This document shows positions 29,798 through 40,167 of a DNA stretch of 64,000 bases, piece by piece. A model generated the notes under the pieces. The model saw only the letters and a list, made by a program, of their open reading frames with translations, ran no database searches and was not told where the DNA came from. A program made the translations under genes and the position numbers. Each line of letters starts with the position of its first letter. Position 1 is the first letter of the stretch. This DNA is from an uncultured Alphaproteobacteria bacterium (GTDB taxonomy: Bacteria; Pseudomonadota; Alphaproteobacteria; HIMB59; GCA-002718135): contig CACJRY010000005.1 of the NCBI GenBank assembly GCA_902595855.1, positions 1 through 64,000 on the forward strand, written 5' to 3'.

Positions 29798-30673
29798 ATG
29801 ATAAACATAAATGACATAAAACAAATTTCGGAATTATTAAACGAAAAAAAAATTATTAAATATGACTTACTTTCTAATTCTTTCAATATTAATTGCGTCA
29901 AACTATATTTATCAAATAATCGTAAGATAATTGCAAAATATTACGCAAAAGAAAATAAATATTTTAATGCAATAATTTCTGAAACAAAAAACTTAAACTA
30001 CTTAAAGGAAAAAAAATTAAAATATTTTCCAAAAATAATTTTAAGCAATGCAAAATACTTAATTACTGAATATAAAGATAATAACAATAAAATTCCAAAT
30101 GTAACAAATCAAGATTTGCTGAAAGCAATAGTAAAAATTCATTCTTTTTCAACTAAATATTATGGTTTCAAATTTGATACGCAGATAGGCGGAGTACAAC
30201 ATAAAAATAACTACGAGAAAAATTGGGCTAATTTTTATGTGAATACTCGCCTAAATTATTTTTTTGAACTCGCAAATAAAACTAATTTACTCAATGAAGT
30301 TTTAAACATTAAGATCGAAAGAGTTATGAAACAAATTAATAATCTTATACCAAACACGCCTAAGCCGATGTTAATGCATGGAGATCTTTGGGAAGGAAAT
30401 ATTTTGTTTAAAGATTATCAGTTTGTTTCTTTTATAGATCCTGGATCATTTTATGGACATAACGAAATGGAGTTAGCATATTTAAGATGGTTTAATCCTA
30501 TTTTTATAGACCAAGATTTTCTCAGTAAGTATAATGAATATATTCAGATAGAAAAAAATTACTTGTCATATGAACCAATTTATCAGCTTTATTACGCATT
30601 GTGTAATGTAGTTCTGTGGGACAAATCTTATACTGCTGAAGTACACAATTTATTAAATAAAATAAAAGTCTGA
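29798..30673 (+). CDS. Fructosamine kinase/aminoglycoside phosphotransferase family kinase
   Basis: PMLMHGDLWEGNILF and FIDPGSFYGHNEMELAYL. Confidence 0.85.
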   Translation: MININDIKQISELLNEKKIIKYDLLSNSFNINCVKLYLSNNRKIIAKYYAKENKYFNAIISETKNLNYLKEKKLKYFPKIILSNAKYLITEYKDNNNKIPNVTNQDLLKAIVKIHSFSTKYYGFKFDTQIGGVQHKNNYEKNWANFYVNTRLNYFFELANKTNLLNEVLNIKIERVMKQINNLIPNTPKPMLMHGDLWEGNILFKDYQFVSFIDPGSFYGHNEMELAYLRWFNPIFIDQDFLSKYNEYIQIEKNYLSYEPIYQLYYALCNVVLWDKSYTAEVHNLLNKIKV

Positions 30674-30688
30674 ATATAAGTTTAAAGC

Positions 30689-31741
30689 CTACACACAAGG
30701 ATTAGGATCACTTAAGTGAACATCTTGTATATCATTCATAATTTCTTTTGAAAGTGTGATATCCACACTATCAATATTTTCTTTTAATTGAGTCATAGAC
30801 GTTGCACCAATAATATTGCTAGTTACGAAAGGACGGTCATTTACAAATGAATTAGCAAAAGTTGAAGGATTTATATTATAATTTTTTGCTATATTAACAT
30901 ATTTTTCAATGGCTATCTCACCTCTTTTAGTGTGATGCCTTGAAAAACGTCTTGGCCATAAAGTGTATCTAGCGTTTTTTGGATTTTTGTTATTCAAGTA
31001 TTTTCCACTTAACCTTCCTCCCGCCAAAGGTGAGTAAGCGAGCAAACCACACTTTTCTCTTATTGATACTTCAGAGTTAGCTATATCGAAAACCCTATTA
31101 ACCAGACTATAAACATTTTGAATAGACATCATTCTTGGTAAATTTTTATCTTTTGCTATTTCTAAAAATTTCATTGTGCCCCAAGGAGTTTCATTTGAAA
31201 CTCCAACATGCCTTACTTTTCCAGCTTTAACTAAGGATTGAAGATTTTCTAATACTTCTTCTAATGGGCTCCATTCGTTATCCTTGGGATCATATTCAAA
31301 ATCAAGAACACCAAATAAAGGTACTTTTCTCTCAGGCCAGTGTAACTGATATAAATCAATATAATCAGTTTTTAATCTTTTAAGACTTGCATCGATTGCA
31401 TCATTCATATTTTTTTTATCAAAACCTAATTTTTTAGAACCTTCTCTAATCCACTCTAGGCCATCAGATTTTGATGCAATTTTAGAGGCTAAAATAATTT
31501 TATCTCTATTTCTCTTTTCCTTGAACCAATTTCCTATTATTTCTTCAGTTTTCCCATAAGTTTCTTTTCTAGGCATTACCGCATAGAGTTCAGCAGTATC
31601 AAAAAAATTAATCCCTCTTTCAACTGAGTAATTCATTTGTTCAAATGCCTCTTCCTGTGTATTTTGTTCACCCCATGTCATGGTACCCAAACAAATTACA
31701 CTTACATCTAAATCAGTTGTGCCTAATTTTCTGTATCTCAT
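30689..31741 (-). CDS. Aldo/keto reductase (Tas-like)
   Basis: MRYRKLGTTDLDVSVICLGTMTWGEQNT, FFDTAELYAVMPRKETYG, DLYQLHWPER. Confidence 0.92.
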   Translation of the reverse strand: MRYRKLGTTDLDVSVICLGTMTWGEQNTQEEAFEQMNYSVERGINFFDTAELYAVMPRKETYGKTEEIIGNWFKEKRNRDKIILASKIASKSDGLEWIREGSKKLGFDKKNMNDAIDASLKRLKTDYIDLYQLHWPERKVPLFGVLDFEYDPKDNEWSPLEEVLENLQSLVKAGKVRHVGVSNETPWGTMKFLEIAKDKNLPRMMSIQNVYSLVNRVFDIANSEVSIREKCGLLAYSPLAGGRLSGKYLNNKNPKNARYTLWPRRFSRHHTKRGEIAIEKYVNIAKNYNINPSTFANSFVNDRPFVTSNIIGATSMTQLKENIDSVDITLSKEIMNDIQDVHLSDPNPCV

Positions 31742-31812
31742 AAATATTTAATAGAAATGCCTTGAATTTGTCTGATTTATAGCGATATTAGTAATAATTA
31801 AAAGGAGAATTT

Positions 31813-32565
31813 ATGGCTTTAGACTTTAATCAACGATCATTTACTAAAACAGTAGATCAAGCAGCAATTGATGAGGGCTTAAGAGCTTATATGCTTAAAG
31901 TCTATAATTATATGACAATAGGCTTGATGCTTACAGGATTTATAGCTTATTTTTTTGGAAAAGCTTCAATAGTTACAAACGATATGGGTCAAATCATTGG
32001 TGTTACTCAAATAGGAGCTTTGCTATTTGGATCCCCATTAAAATGGGTTGTAATGTTAGCTCCGTTAGGTTTTGTATTCTACTTAAGTGCAAGAATTTCC
32101 AAAATGTCAGTTTCATCAGCTCAAATTACGTTTTGGCTATTTGCAAGTATTATGGGCTTATCTCTGGCTTCTGTTTTTATTGAGTTTACTCAAACATCTA
32201 TTGCAAGGGTATTTTTCATTACTGCGGGCACTTTTGCAGCTATGAGTTTATACGGTTATACTACAAAGAGAGACTTAACTAAATTAGGTGGTTTTTTATT
32301 TATGGGTCTGATAGGCATCATAATTGCAAGCCTTGTTAATATGTTTGTTCAAAGCAGTGCTATGCAATTTGCTATTTCTATAATTGGTGTATTAGTATTT
32401 GTTGGCCTAACAGCATATGATACTCAAAACATAAAGAACATGTATTATGCAGGGGATAGTGAAGAAATTGGTTCAAAAAAGGCTCTTATGGGGGCGTTAA
32501 AATTATACCTTGATTTTATCAATTTATTTATTCTTCTATTGCAGCTTTTTGGACAAAGAAGATAA
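31813..32565 (+). CDS. Bax inhibitor-1/YccA family membrane protein
   Basis: VYNYMTIGLMLTG, C-terminal ALKLYLDFINLFILLLQLFG. Confidence 0.92.
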   Translation: MALDFNQRSFTKTVDQAAIDEGLRAYMLKVYNYMTIGLMLTGFIAYFFGKASIVTNDMGQIIGVTQIGALLFGSPLKWVVMLAPLGFVFYLSARISKMSVSSAQITFWLFASIMGLSLASVFIEFTQTSIARVFFITAGTFAAMSLYGYTTKRDLTKLGGFLFMGLIGIIIASLVNMFVQSSAMQFAISIIGVLVFVGLTAYDTQNIKNMYYAGDSEEIGSKKALMGALKLYLDFINLFILLLQLFGQRR

Positions 32566-32598
32566 TTTCAATTCTTCTTATCAATTTAATTTAAATAT

Positions 32599-32627
32599 AA
32601 CCCAGTCTTTGATAGACTGGGTTTTTT
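32599..32627 (+). terminator. Rho-independent terminator after Bax-inhibitor gene
   Basis: CCCAGTCT-TTGAT-AGACTGGG then TTTTTT, directly abutting ATG at 32628. Confidence 0.93.
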
Positions 32628-34412
32628 ATGAATTCACAGGATAAAATTAAGCCTATTATAAAAGATTTTAATGAAGGTAAAACTGCAGATGCTTTTTTTC
32701 AAATTACAGATCTTATAAAAAATAATCCAGAAAATTTAGAATATCTTTTTTTATATGCAAAAATGTGCAACCAAGTTAACAAACTTGATGAGTCAGAAAA
32801 AGCACTACTTTACTTAATATCTAAAAAACACAACTCTGTTGATTACTTGCACAACTTGTATTCAATTTATATAAAAAAAAATAATCTTGAAAAATCAGAG
32901 GTCATCATAAAAAAAATTTTGGAAATAGAAAATAATCATTATGAGGCACAAAGAGACTTAGCTTACATTAAATATCAAAAAAACGATGTAGATAAAGCAA
33001 AAAGTATTTTAGAAAAAATTATTAATCAAAAGAGCAAAGATCCATTTGCCTTAAACATATACGGATTGGTTTTGCTCAAGAAAGATCTAACTGATGAAGC
33101 TAAAAATTTTTTCAAAAGGGTTATAGAAATTGATCCTAACTATATTGATAGCTTAAATAATTTAGGAAAAACATATTTTGATTTAGAAGATCTTGATCGA
33201 GCTTTTATCTATTTTAGAAAAGCTTACAAAATTAATAAGCAGTTTAGTAAGACATTAATTAATCTAGGAAATTTTCTAAGCTTAAAAGATAAAAATATTT
33301 TTGCGATTAAAGCATATAAAAAAGCATTATTGGGCGAACCTAAAAATATTGAAATCTATGCAAATATTGCTTTATCATATGCAAGAGAAAAAAATTTTAA
33401 AGAATCAAAAAAATATTACGACATTGCTTTGGAAAATAATAACCTGAGCCCCTCTCTTAAGTTGAGCTTATCATATTTATATCTATATAAAAATCAATTT
33501 GATAAAGCGTGGAAATTATTTGAAACGAGAAAAGAAACTTCAAAATTTTTAAAATCTTATAACAATGAGTTTGATATTGAAAAAACCTCAATTCCTGAAA
33601 GAGGTTCATTGGATAATAAAAAAATTCTTGTTTTAAGAGAGCAAGGTGTTGGTGAAGAAGTTTTATTCAGCTCAATGTATGAGGAATTAATTGGTTTAAA
33701 CAAAAATGTTAAGATTGAGACTGATAAAAGGTTAATAACTATTTTTGAGAGATCATTTAAAAGTAATATTTTTGTTCCTAATGGTTATTATTCATCAAAT
33801 AAAAAAAGCTTAGAAAATTTTGATGAAATTATATTTGCTGGAAGTTTATGTAATCTTTTTAGAAATAGTAAATCTGATTTTCCACATAAACCTTTCTTGA
33901 TTGATAATTTAAACAAAACCAAGAAGCTTAAGGATCATCAAATATTTCAAAATAAGAATTTAAAAATTGGTATTTCTTGGAAAAGTGTTGTTTCTGTATA
34001 TGGGAGGCTCAAATCTTTAAATTTATCAGATTTTAAGACGCTAATTAAAAATAACAGAACATTTATAAATCTACAATACGGTGATGTTAAAGAAGAAATC
34101 GCAAAAAAGGAAAATCAAAGTTTTGAGTTATATTCTTTTGAAACAGTTGATTTATTTAATGATTTTGAAGGCTTAATGAGTATACTAAAAAATCTAGATG
34201 TGTTTGTCACAGTAAGCAATTCAACAGCCCACATAGCAGCCGCAATGGGTATAAAAACAATTTTAATATGCCCTAAAAAATCCTCTACATATTTTTATTG
34301 GAGTAATGAAAGTAATGAAACACCTTGGTATCAAAATGTTGAAATTTTTCAAATTGAAACCTCAATAGAAAAAACACTGGAGCGGGTTAATGGAGTGTTA
34401 GAAAAGCTGTGA
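32628..34412 (+). CDS. TPR protein with C-terminal GT9/GT41-like domain (paralog 1)
   Basis: N-terminal TPR repeats; LREQGVGEEVLFSSMY and VTVSNSTAHIAAAMGIKTI. Confidence 0.8.
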   Translation: MNSQDKIKPIIKDFNEGKTADAFFQITDLIKNNPENLEYLFLYAKMCNQVNKLDESEKALLYLISKKHNSVDYLHNLYSIYIKKNNLEKSEVIIKKILEIENNHYEAQRDLAYIKYQKNDVDKAKSILEKIINQKSKDPFALNIYGLVLLKKDLTDEAKNFFKRVIEIDPNYIDSLNNLGKTYFDLEDLDRAFIYFRKAYKINKQFSKTLINLGNFLSLKDKNIFAIKAYKKALLGEPKNIEIYANIALSYAREKNFKESKKYYDIALENNNLSPSLKLSLSYLYLYKNQFDKAWKLFETRKETSKFLKSYNNEFDIEKTSIPERGSLDNKKILVLREQGVGEEVLFSSMYEELIGLNKNVKIETDKRLITIFERSFKSNIFVPNGYYSSNKKSLENFDEIIFAGSLCNLFRNSKSDFPHKPFLIDNLNKTKKLKDHQIFQNKNLKIGISWKSVVSVYGRLKSLNLSDFKTLIKNNRTFINLQYGDVKEEIAKKENQSFELYSFETVDLFNDFEGLMSILKNLDVFVTVSNSTAHIAAAMGIKTILICPKKSSTYFYWSNESNETPWYQNVEIFQIETSIEKTLERVNGVLEKL

Positions 34413-36205
34413 CAGATATTGCCTCTCAGATAAATAATATTTTAAATGAATATTTAGAGGGTGATAAACAAAAAGCATACTTAAAATTAAAAAGAATTTC
34501 TAAAAATTATCCCTCAAATGAAAAATTACAATTTAATTTAGCTTTTATGGAGCAAGATCAAGGAAAAATTGAGGAAGCAAAAAATAGTTATGCTTATTTA
34601 ATTAAAAATTTTAATAACTTTAATTCTAAACTAAATCTTTATAATATTTTATTAAGAGAAAAAAATTTTCTTGAGTCATTAGATTTGGTTGACAATATTT
34701 TAGAAACAAAAAAAGATTTAATCAATGTATGGATAGATAAAGCATACATACACTATAGAATGAAACAATATAGTGAGTCAAAAAAAATATGTAATTTAAT
34801 TTTAACTAAAATTAATAATAACACAAAGGCTTTAAACTTAATTGGTTTGTGTTATTTTAAAGAAAAAAAATATGAGGAGTCATTTAAATATTTATTTAAA
34901 GGGTTATCCATAGATGAAAAAGATATCTCTATATTAAATTCAATTGCTGCAGTCTATTATGAAACAAGAGATTTAAAGAAGTCTGAAGAATTCTATTTAA
35001 AGGCCTTAAGCTATGAGCCTGATTCATATAGAACCTTAAATAATATTGCAGGATATTATCTTGAGATTAACAAATCAAAAAAAGCTATATTATTTTATGA
35101 AAAGGCACTAAGTTTTTTTGAGAATGAGCCGACAATATTAGACAATCTATCAAAAGCCTATTTTAGCTTAAACCAAGATGATTTAGCAAAAAAATTTTGC
35201 AAACAGTCTATTAAAATTAAGAACTCACCATCAACACAAAAATCACTCTCCCATATTTACCTTAAAGAAGAAAATTTTAAAAAAGCATGGGAATATTTTG
35301 ATGGTCGAATTTATGAAGATAATTTTATATACGGAAATAAGTCCTATAATTTTATTAAAGATAAACTTTTAAATAAAAAAAAGATAGATCATAAAAAAAC
35401 ATTATTAATTATTCGAGAACAGGGTGTTGGAGATGAAATACTTTATAGCAACATGTATAGAGATGTTCTTGAAAAATATGAGAACGTCTTAATTGAATCA
35501 GATAAAAGATTAATTGATTTATTCATTGGGTCTTTTGGTCAAAAATATAAAAATAGTTTTATAAAATTTGGTTCTTTTTCAAAAAATCAAAAAAAACTTA
35601 AAGATATAGATCAGGTTTTGTATGCTGGCAGTTTGGGTTATTATTTTAGAAACAATATTATAAATTTTCCAAGCAATAGTTATCTCAAAGTTGATAAGAT
35701 TTTAATAAATAAAACTAAAAATGAGTTATCTAATTTTAAAAAAAAATATAGAGTAGGAATTTCATGGAAAAGCATGAACAATGATTATGCAGAACAAAAA
35801 TCTTTAAGTCTTGATAAGTTTTTGCCACTTTTAAAAATGAAAGATATTGATTTTTTTAACTTACAGTACGGCGATATTGTTGGAGAAATAAATGAAATAA
35901 ATTTGCAACACAATTTAAATTTTATTAGCTTAGATCACATAGATTTATTTAATGATTTTTTGAAAATATCAAGTCTATTAAAAAATTTAGATTTATTTAT
36001 TACAGTAAGTAATAGTACGGCCCATCTTGCAGGTGCATTAGGTATAAAGACAGTTTTGATTAAGCCTTTTAATCATGCTACTTTTTTTTACTGGCACCAA
36101 AAAACCGAAAAGACTCCTTGGTACCCAAGTGTATTTTTAATTGATTCTAACCTTATTAATAAAGAAAAATTATTTGTAGATTTTATTTATTCTATACTTG
36201 AGTAA
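34409..36205 (+). CDS. TPR protein with C-terminal GT9/GT41-like domain (paralog 2)
   Basis: Same architecture: IREQGVGDEILYSNMY, ITVSNSTAHLAGALGIKTV. Confidence 0.8.
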   Translation: MTDIASQINNILNEYLEGDKQKAYLKLKRISKNYPSNEKLQFNLAFMEQDQGKIEEAKNSYAYLIKNFNNFNSKLNLYNILLREKNFLESLDLVDNILETKKDLINVWIDKAYIHYRMKQYSESKKICNLILTKINNNTKALNLIGLCYFKEKKYEESFKYLFKGLSIDEKDISILNSIAAVYYETRDLKKSEEFYLKALSYEPDSYRTLNNIAGYYLEINKSKKAILFYEKALSFFENEPTILDNLSKAYFSLNQDDLAKKFCKQSIKIKNSPSTQKSLSHIYLKEENFKKAWEYFDGRIYEDNFIYGNKSYNFIKDKLLNKKKIDHKKTLLIIREQGVGDEILYSNMYRDVLEKYENVLIESDKRLIDLFIGSFGQKYKNSFIKFGSFSKNQKKLKDIDQVLYAGSLGYYFRNNIINFPSNSYLKVDKILINKTKNELSNFKKKYRVGISWKSMNNDYAEQKSLSLDKFLPLLKMKDIDFFNLQYGDIVGEINEINLQHNLNFISLDHIDLFNDFLKISSLLKNLDLFITVSNSTAHLAGALGIKTVLIKPFNHATFFYWHQKTEKTPWYPSVFLIDSNLINKEKLFVDFIYSILE

Positions 36206-36893
36206 ATTTATTTTTTAAATACTCATCTCTTTCATCAAGCCACTCCTGAGCAAATTCAACATCTTGCCATTCATCAAACCATGGGCCACCTCTTGTGTAG
36301 TGGACTGCAAAAGGTTTTGTTTCATTATGTTTGGATGTCCATCCCTCAAGCCAGTTCCATCTTTCATCCAAAGATCCTATTTCTTTATCTTTTAGCCATT
36401 TAAATTGATGAAGGAATGAACCGGACTCTTTATTAACTAAATCAACAGTTAATTTTTTATTACTTGGGTGAGAGCAGTTAAATAGTATAAAACTTGACCA
36501 GTTTTTTCTTGGATAAATAGTTTGTTTTTGACCATCCATTTTGTGTTTTTCTTTTGGTGTATAATCATGTTTTACACAGTAAACAGCCTTTGATTCATCT
36601 ATCTTTTCAAGAATTTTAAAAACATCTTCAAAAAATATAAAATCACAGTCACAGAATATAGCCCATCCATTATATTTGTTAAGAGCAGGAACTAAAAAAC
36701 GAGAGTAAGTAAATTCTGTTGATGCAAGCGGGTCAATATCTCTAAAATACAATTTATTTGAAATTAATTCATACAGTTTAAGAGAAGTAATTTTTATATT
36801 TGCATTTGATCTTTTCAAAACAGAATACTTACAAACTCTGTAAGCAATATCTTCTTTTGAGTCATAACCTATATAAAGATTTAAATTAGTCAT
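36192..36893 (-). CDS. Putative GT-A fold glycosyltransferase
   Basis: YIGYDSKEDIAYRVCKYSV..., DCDFIFFEDV DxD-like motif. Confidence 0.6.
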   Translation of the reverse strand: MTNLNLYIGYDSKEDIAYRVCKYSVLKRSNANIKITSLKLYELISNKLYFRDIDPLASTEFTYSRFLVPALNKYNGWAIFCDCDFIFFEDVFKILEKIDESKAVYCVKHDYTPKEKHKMDGQKQTIYPRKNWSSFILFNCSHPSNKKLTVDLVNKESGSFLHQFKWLKDKEIGSLDERWNWLEGWTSKHNETKPFAVHYTRGGPWFDEWQDVEFAQEWLDERDEYLKNKFTQV

Positions 36894-38196
36894 TATTTAA
36901 TACTACTGTTCCTAACATTTTTGGCCTTCTCCATTCAAGTGAATTAAAATATCCTGACTCAGAAACAGAGCTCCAATTGTTTTGTGTCAAATTTGTAAAT
37001 TGACATATCCATATTTCATCCAGTCTTGCATTTTCAGCCCTTAACATCCACGCATCTCTTTTTTGTTTATCGTTAAATTCTCCATATTCTATATTAGCCA
37101 TAAATTCACAAATTTCACGATCAGGATTTAAGCTTATAAGACCTTTTATATTTTCTCTTGCAACCTGCCAATCACTATTATGTATAGCAAAATCTAATGT
37201 CAATTTTTTTGATTCTACATCATCAAAATTAGCCTTAGTAATATACTTTACGTTTTCAAGATCTGTAATTTTATGATTTTTTAAAAATTCAGAAATTATT
37301 ATTCTTAGAGATGAACTTGGATTATGATTCCAATATCTTTTTATTATTTTTTTTATTTTTGATATTTCATTATTAATAATTAAAATTTCTAAATGTAATT
37401 TAATAAATGGAGGAAATTGACCATGAAGTTTAATAGCTTTTAAAATTAAATTAAGTGACTCTTCGGGGTCGCTATGAATTTTAATTTTACTAATCTCATA
37501 GAAAGCAATTGCAGTATTTTGATTAAATAATCTTAAATCAATTAATTTTTTATTATAAGCCTCTTTTGAAATATTTATTAGCTGGCTCCAGTTTTTGGTT
37601 TTAGAAATAATAGAAACTATTGTGTGATAAAGTTTGTCTATATTTGGGTTAAGTTGAAATAATTTTTCTGCATAAATAAATGCATGATGATAATCTTCTT
37701 TATTAATATTTTCTTCCATTAAGCCTTTATACCCAAGCGCCTCTGTATTCTTATTTTTTATCATTTGCTCATGCAATAAAGAAAGCTCCTTGTGTTTTTT
37801 TTCAATTTTGAATATTTCAGAATTCAATAATAGTGATAAGCTCTGATCATCTTTAATTAATTTTTTCATTTTGTAACTGGCAGAAACAGCATTCTTTTTA
37901 TCCTTATTTGCTAAGGCGATCATAGCTTCAACGAAGTATTCATAACCTTTTTGTAATTTTTTATTTTTTTTTAATAAAAAATATTTTTGTAAATTATATC
38001 GAGATTTAAAATAAAAAAATTGAATAATAAAAATACATATAAATAATAAAATTCCAAAAAATAAAAATAAATTAGATGAAAAGACAAATTGTAATTCGTT
38101 TATATCAAAGGTAATTATAAAAGAATTTGATGTTAAATACGTGACGAGAAATATAAGAACAAAAAGCTGTATAAACAAAATTATAAATTTAATCAT
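36886..38196 (-). CDS. HemY-like TPR membrane protein
   Basis: Two N-terminal TM segments plus TPR-like region and C-terminal ...DEIWICQFTNLTQNNWSSVSESGYFNSLEWRRP; adjacent to mitofilin-like gene and tsaD. Confidence 0.7.
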   Translation of the reverse strand: MIKFIILFIQLFVLIFLVTYLTSNSFIITFDINELQFVFSSNLFLFFGILLFICIFIIQFFYFKSRYNLQKYFLLKKNKKLQKGYEYFVEAMIALANKDKKNAVSASYKMKKLIKDDQSLSLLLNSEIFKIEKKHKELSLLHEQMIKNKNTEALGYKGLMEENINKEDYHHAFIYAEKLFQLNPNIDKLYHTIVSIISKTKNWSQLINISKEAYNKKLIDLRLFNQNTAIAFYEISKIKIHSDPEESLNLILKAIKLHGQFPPFIKLHLEILIINNEISKIKKIIKRYWNHNPSSSLRIIISEFLKNHKITDLENVKYITKANFDDVESKKLTLDFAIHNSDWQVARENIKGLISLNPDREICEFMANIEYGEFNDKQKRDAWMLRAENARLDEIWICQFTNLTQNNWSSVSESGYFNSLEWRRPKMLGTVVLNND

Positions 38197-38199
38197 AAA

Positions 38200-39063
38200 T
38201 TAAATTTCTTCCATTAATTTTTTAAAAGTAGCTGCGATAGTAAGTTGGTTTATAGTTTCACTAAAAAATTCATTGTCCTTATCAATTGAGTTTATTAAAT
38301 TTATTGAATTAGAATAATTTTTGCTTTCTATTTCGTTAGATATGTTGTTTATAGTTATAAGCCTAATGTCAGACAATTTTTTCTTTTGTGATGGTTCGAT
38401 ATTTATATATGATAATATCAATTTTGTTATTCTATTTGTTTTAAATAAATTATTAGATATAAAATTATTAGTTTCGTTTTTAAAGCTAGTTTCTAAAATT
38501 TTCGTCCCTACAAATCTTTTATTATTTAATAAATATAATTTTTCAACTATATAGCTCTTTTCAGCACTAATTAATTTAGCTAATAATTCTAATTCTTTAA
38601 TATAGTCTTGTCCATTTTCGAATTTATACATAATTAATTGAACAGTGTTTTCTTTATTGGTATTATTATCCTTTGACTGAATAGGTTGGTCTAATAAATT
38701 TTTTTCTCTTTGAAAATTATTTTTTATTTCTTTAAGCTCAATTTTAATGTTATCAAAATCATTCTGAATTTCATTTAAAATATCATCAGATAGATTGCCT
38801 TTTTGATTATTTAACGAATCAATTATTTCAACAAGTTTTGAGTTATTTTCATTAATAAGTATCTCTATTTTTTCAATTTTTTCAGAATTTGATTTTATTG
38901 AACTAAAAAAAACATTTTCTTCAGAATTTGCAATATCATTTTGAGCTGTGAGTTTTGAATAGCTTTTAAAAAACAAAAATCCTAATAGAATTAATATTAT
39001 TAGCAAAGAAATACTTACAGATAACTTTGATAAAAGATAGAAATTTTTCATTATATTTTTCAC
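38200..39063 (-). CDS. Mitofilin-like coiled-coil membrane protein
   Basis: N-terminal TM anchor, coiled coil, position between hemY-like and tsaD. Confidence 0.55.
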   Translation of the reverse strand: MKNIMKNFYLLSKLSVSISLLIILILLGFLFFKSYSKLTAQNDIANSEENVFFSSIKSNSEKIEKIEILINENNSKLVEIIDSLNNQKGNLSDDILNEIQNDFDNIKIELKEIKNNFQREKNLLDQPIQSKDNNTNKENTVQLIMYKFENGQDYIKELELLAKLISAEKSYIVEKLYLLNNKRFVGTKILETSFKNETNNFISNNLFKTNRITKLILSYINIEPSQKKKLSDIRLITINNISNEIESKNYSNSINLINSIDKDNEFFSETINQLTIAATFKKLMEEI

Positions 39064-39124
39064 AACAACTTTTTATCATTATTACGTTGTTGTTTAACAG
39101 AAGAATTTAATATACGAAAAAAAT

Positions 39125-40129
39125 ATGCTAGTTTTTGCCATAGAAACCTCATGTGATGAAACTTCAGTATGCATTATGGACAGTGATAAAAATATATATA
39201 GCCATATTATATTCTCACAAGAAATTCATAAAATACATGGTGGGGTGGTTCCAGAATTAGCCTCTAGAGCCCATTTAGAAATTTTGCAAAAAATTACAAT
39301 TCAAGCTTTGAAGAAATCAGGAAAAACATTTTCAGACATAGACGTATTTGCTGCCACTTGCGGCCCAGGATTAATAGGACCACTCTTAATTGGTTCAACC
39401 TTTGCAAAATCACTTGCTATTGGCTCTAACAAACCATTTGTTCCAATAAATCATATTGAAAGCCACCTTTTGTCACCTACTTTCAATAATGAATTTAGAT
39501 ATCCTAATTTATGTTTGTTGTTAACTGGGGGGCATACTGAGATATACCTTCTGGATTCTAAAGAAAAAATTAAACTTTTGGGTGAAACATTGGATGATGC
39601 TATTGGTGAAACATTTGACAAAGTTGGCAAATTGTTAGGTCTTAAATATCCCGGTGGTCCTGAGATTGAAAAGAATGCATTAGATGGTAACGAGCTGGCA
39701 TATACTTTGCCAACACCGATGCTCAATGAAGATAATTTAAATTTTTCTTTTTCAGGTCTTAAAACCGCTGTAAATCAGCTAGTAAAAAAAAATAACTTGA
39801 ATGAAAAATTTGTATCAGATCTTAGTGCTTCATTTCAATTATGCGTTTCAAAAATACTTTTAGGCAAAATAAAAAAAACTATAAAAAAATTAGATGAAAA
39901 ATCTAAAAAAATTCATACTATTTCAGTTGTAGGAGGAGTGTCTAATAATAAATACATTTGTGAAAAAATAAAAAACTATTTCAAAAAAACACACATTGAG
40001 ATCATTTTTCCAATAAAAGATATGATGAGTGATAACGCTGCAATGATTGCGTGGAATTGTATTAATAAAAATACAAAATCTCATCAAGACCTCTTCTTCA
40101 ATGCTAACCCAAGACTTAAAATAAATTAA
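39125..40129 (+). CDS. tsaD: tRNA N6-threonylcarbamoyladenosine modification protein TsaD
   Basis: AIETSCDETSV, GGVVPELASRAHLE, GPGLIGPLL, NHIESHLLS. Confidence 0.97.
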   Translation: MLVFAIETSCDETSVCIMDSDKNIYSHIIFSQEIHKIHGGVVPELASRAHLEILQKITIQALKKSGKTFSDIDVFAATCGPGLIGPLLIGSTFAKSLAIGSNKPFVPINHIESHLLSPTFNNEFRYPNLCLLLTGGHTEIYLLDSKEKIKLLGETLDDAIGETFDKVGKLLGLKYPGGPEIEKNALDGNELAYTLPTPMLNEDNLNFSFSGLKTAVNQLVKKNNLNEKFVSDLSASFQLCVSKILLGKIKKTIKKLDEKSKKIHTISVVGGVSNNKYICEKIKNYFKKTHIEIIFPIKDMMSDNAAMIAWNCINKNTKSHQDLFFNANPRLKIN

Positions 40130-40167
40130 ATTGATGTAATTTATAAAAAATAGAGTATTTTATAATT

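Noticed and set aside
38600-39060. Possible toxin-antitoxin or phage tail fibre from coiled-coil sequence
   Set aside because: Position beside hemY-like and tsaD fits the mitofilin-like protein of Alphaproteobacteria.
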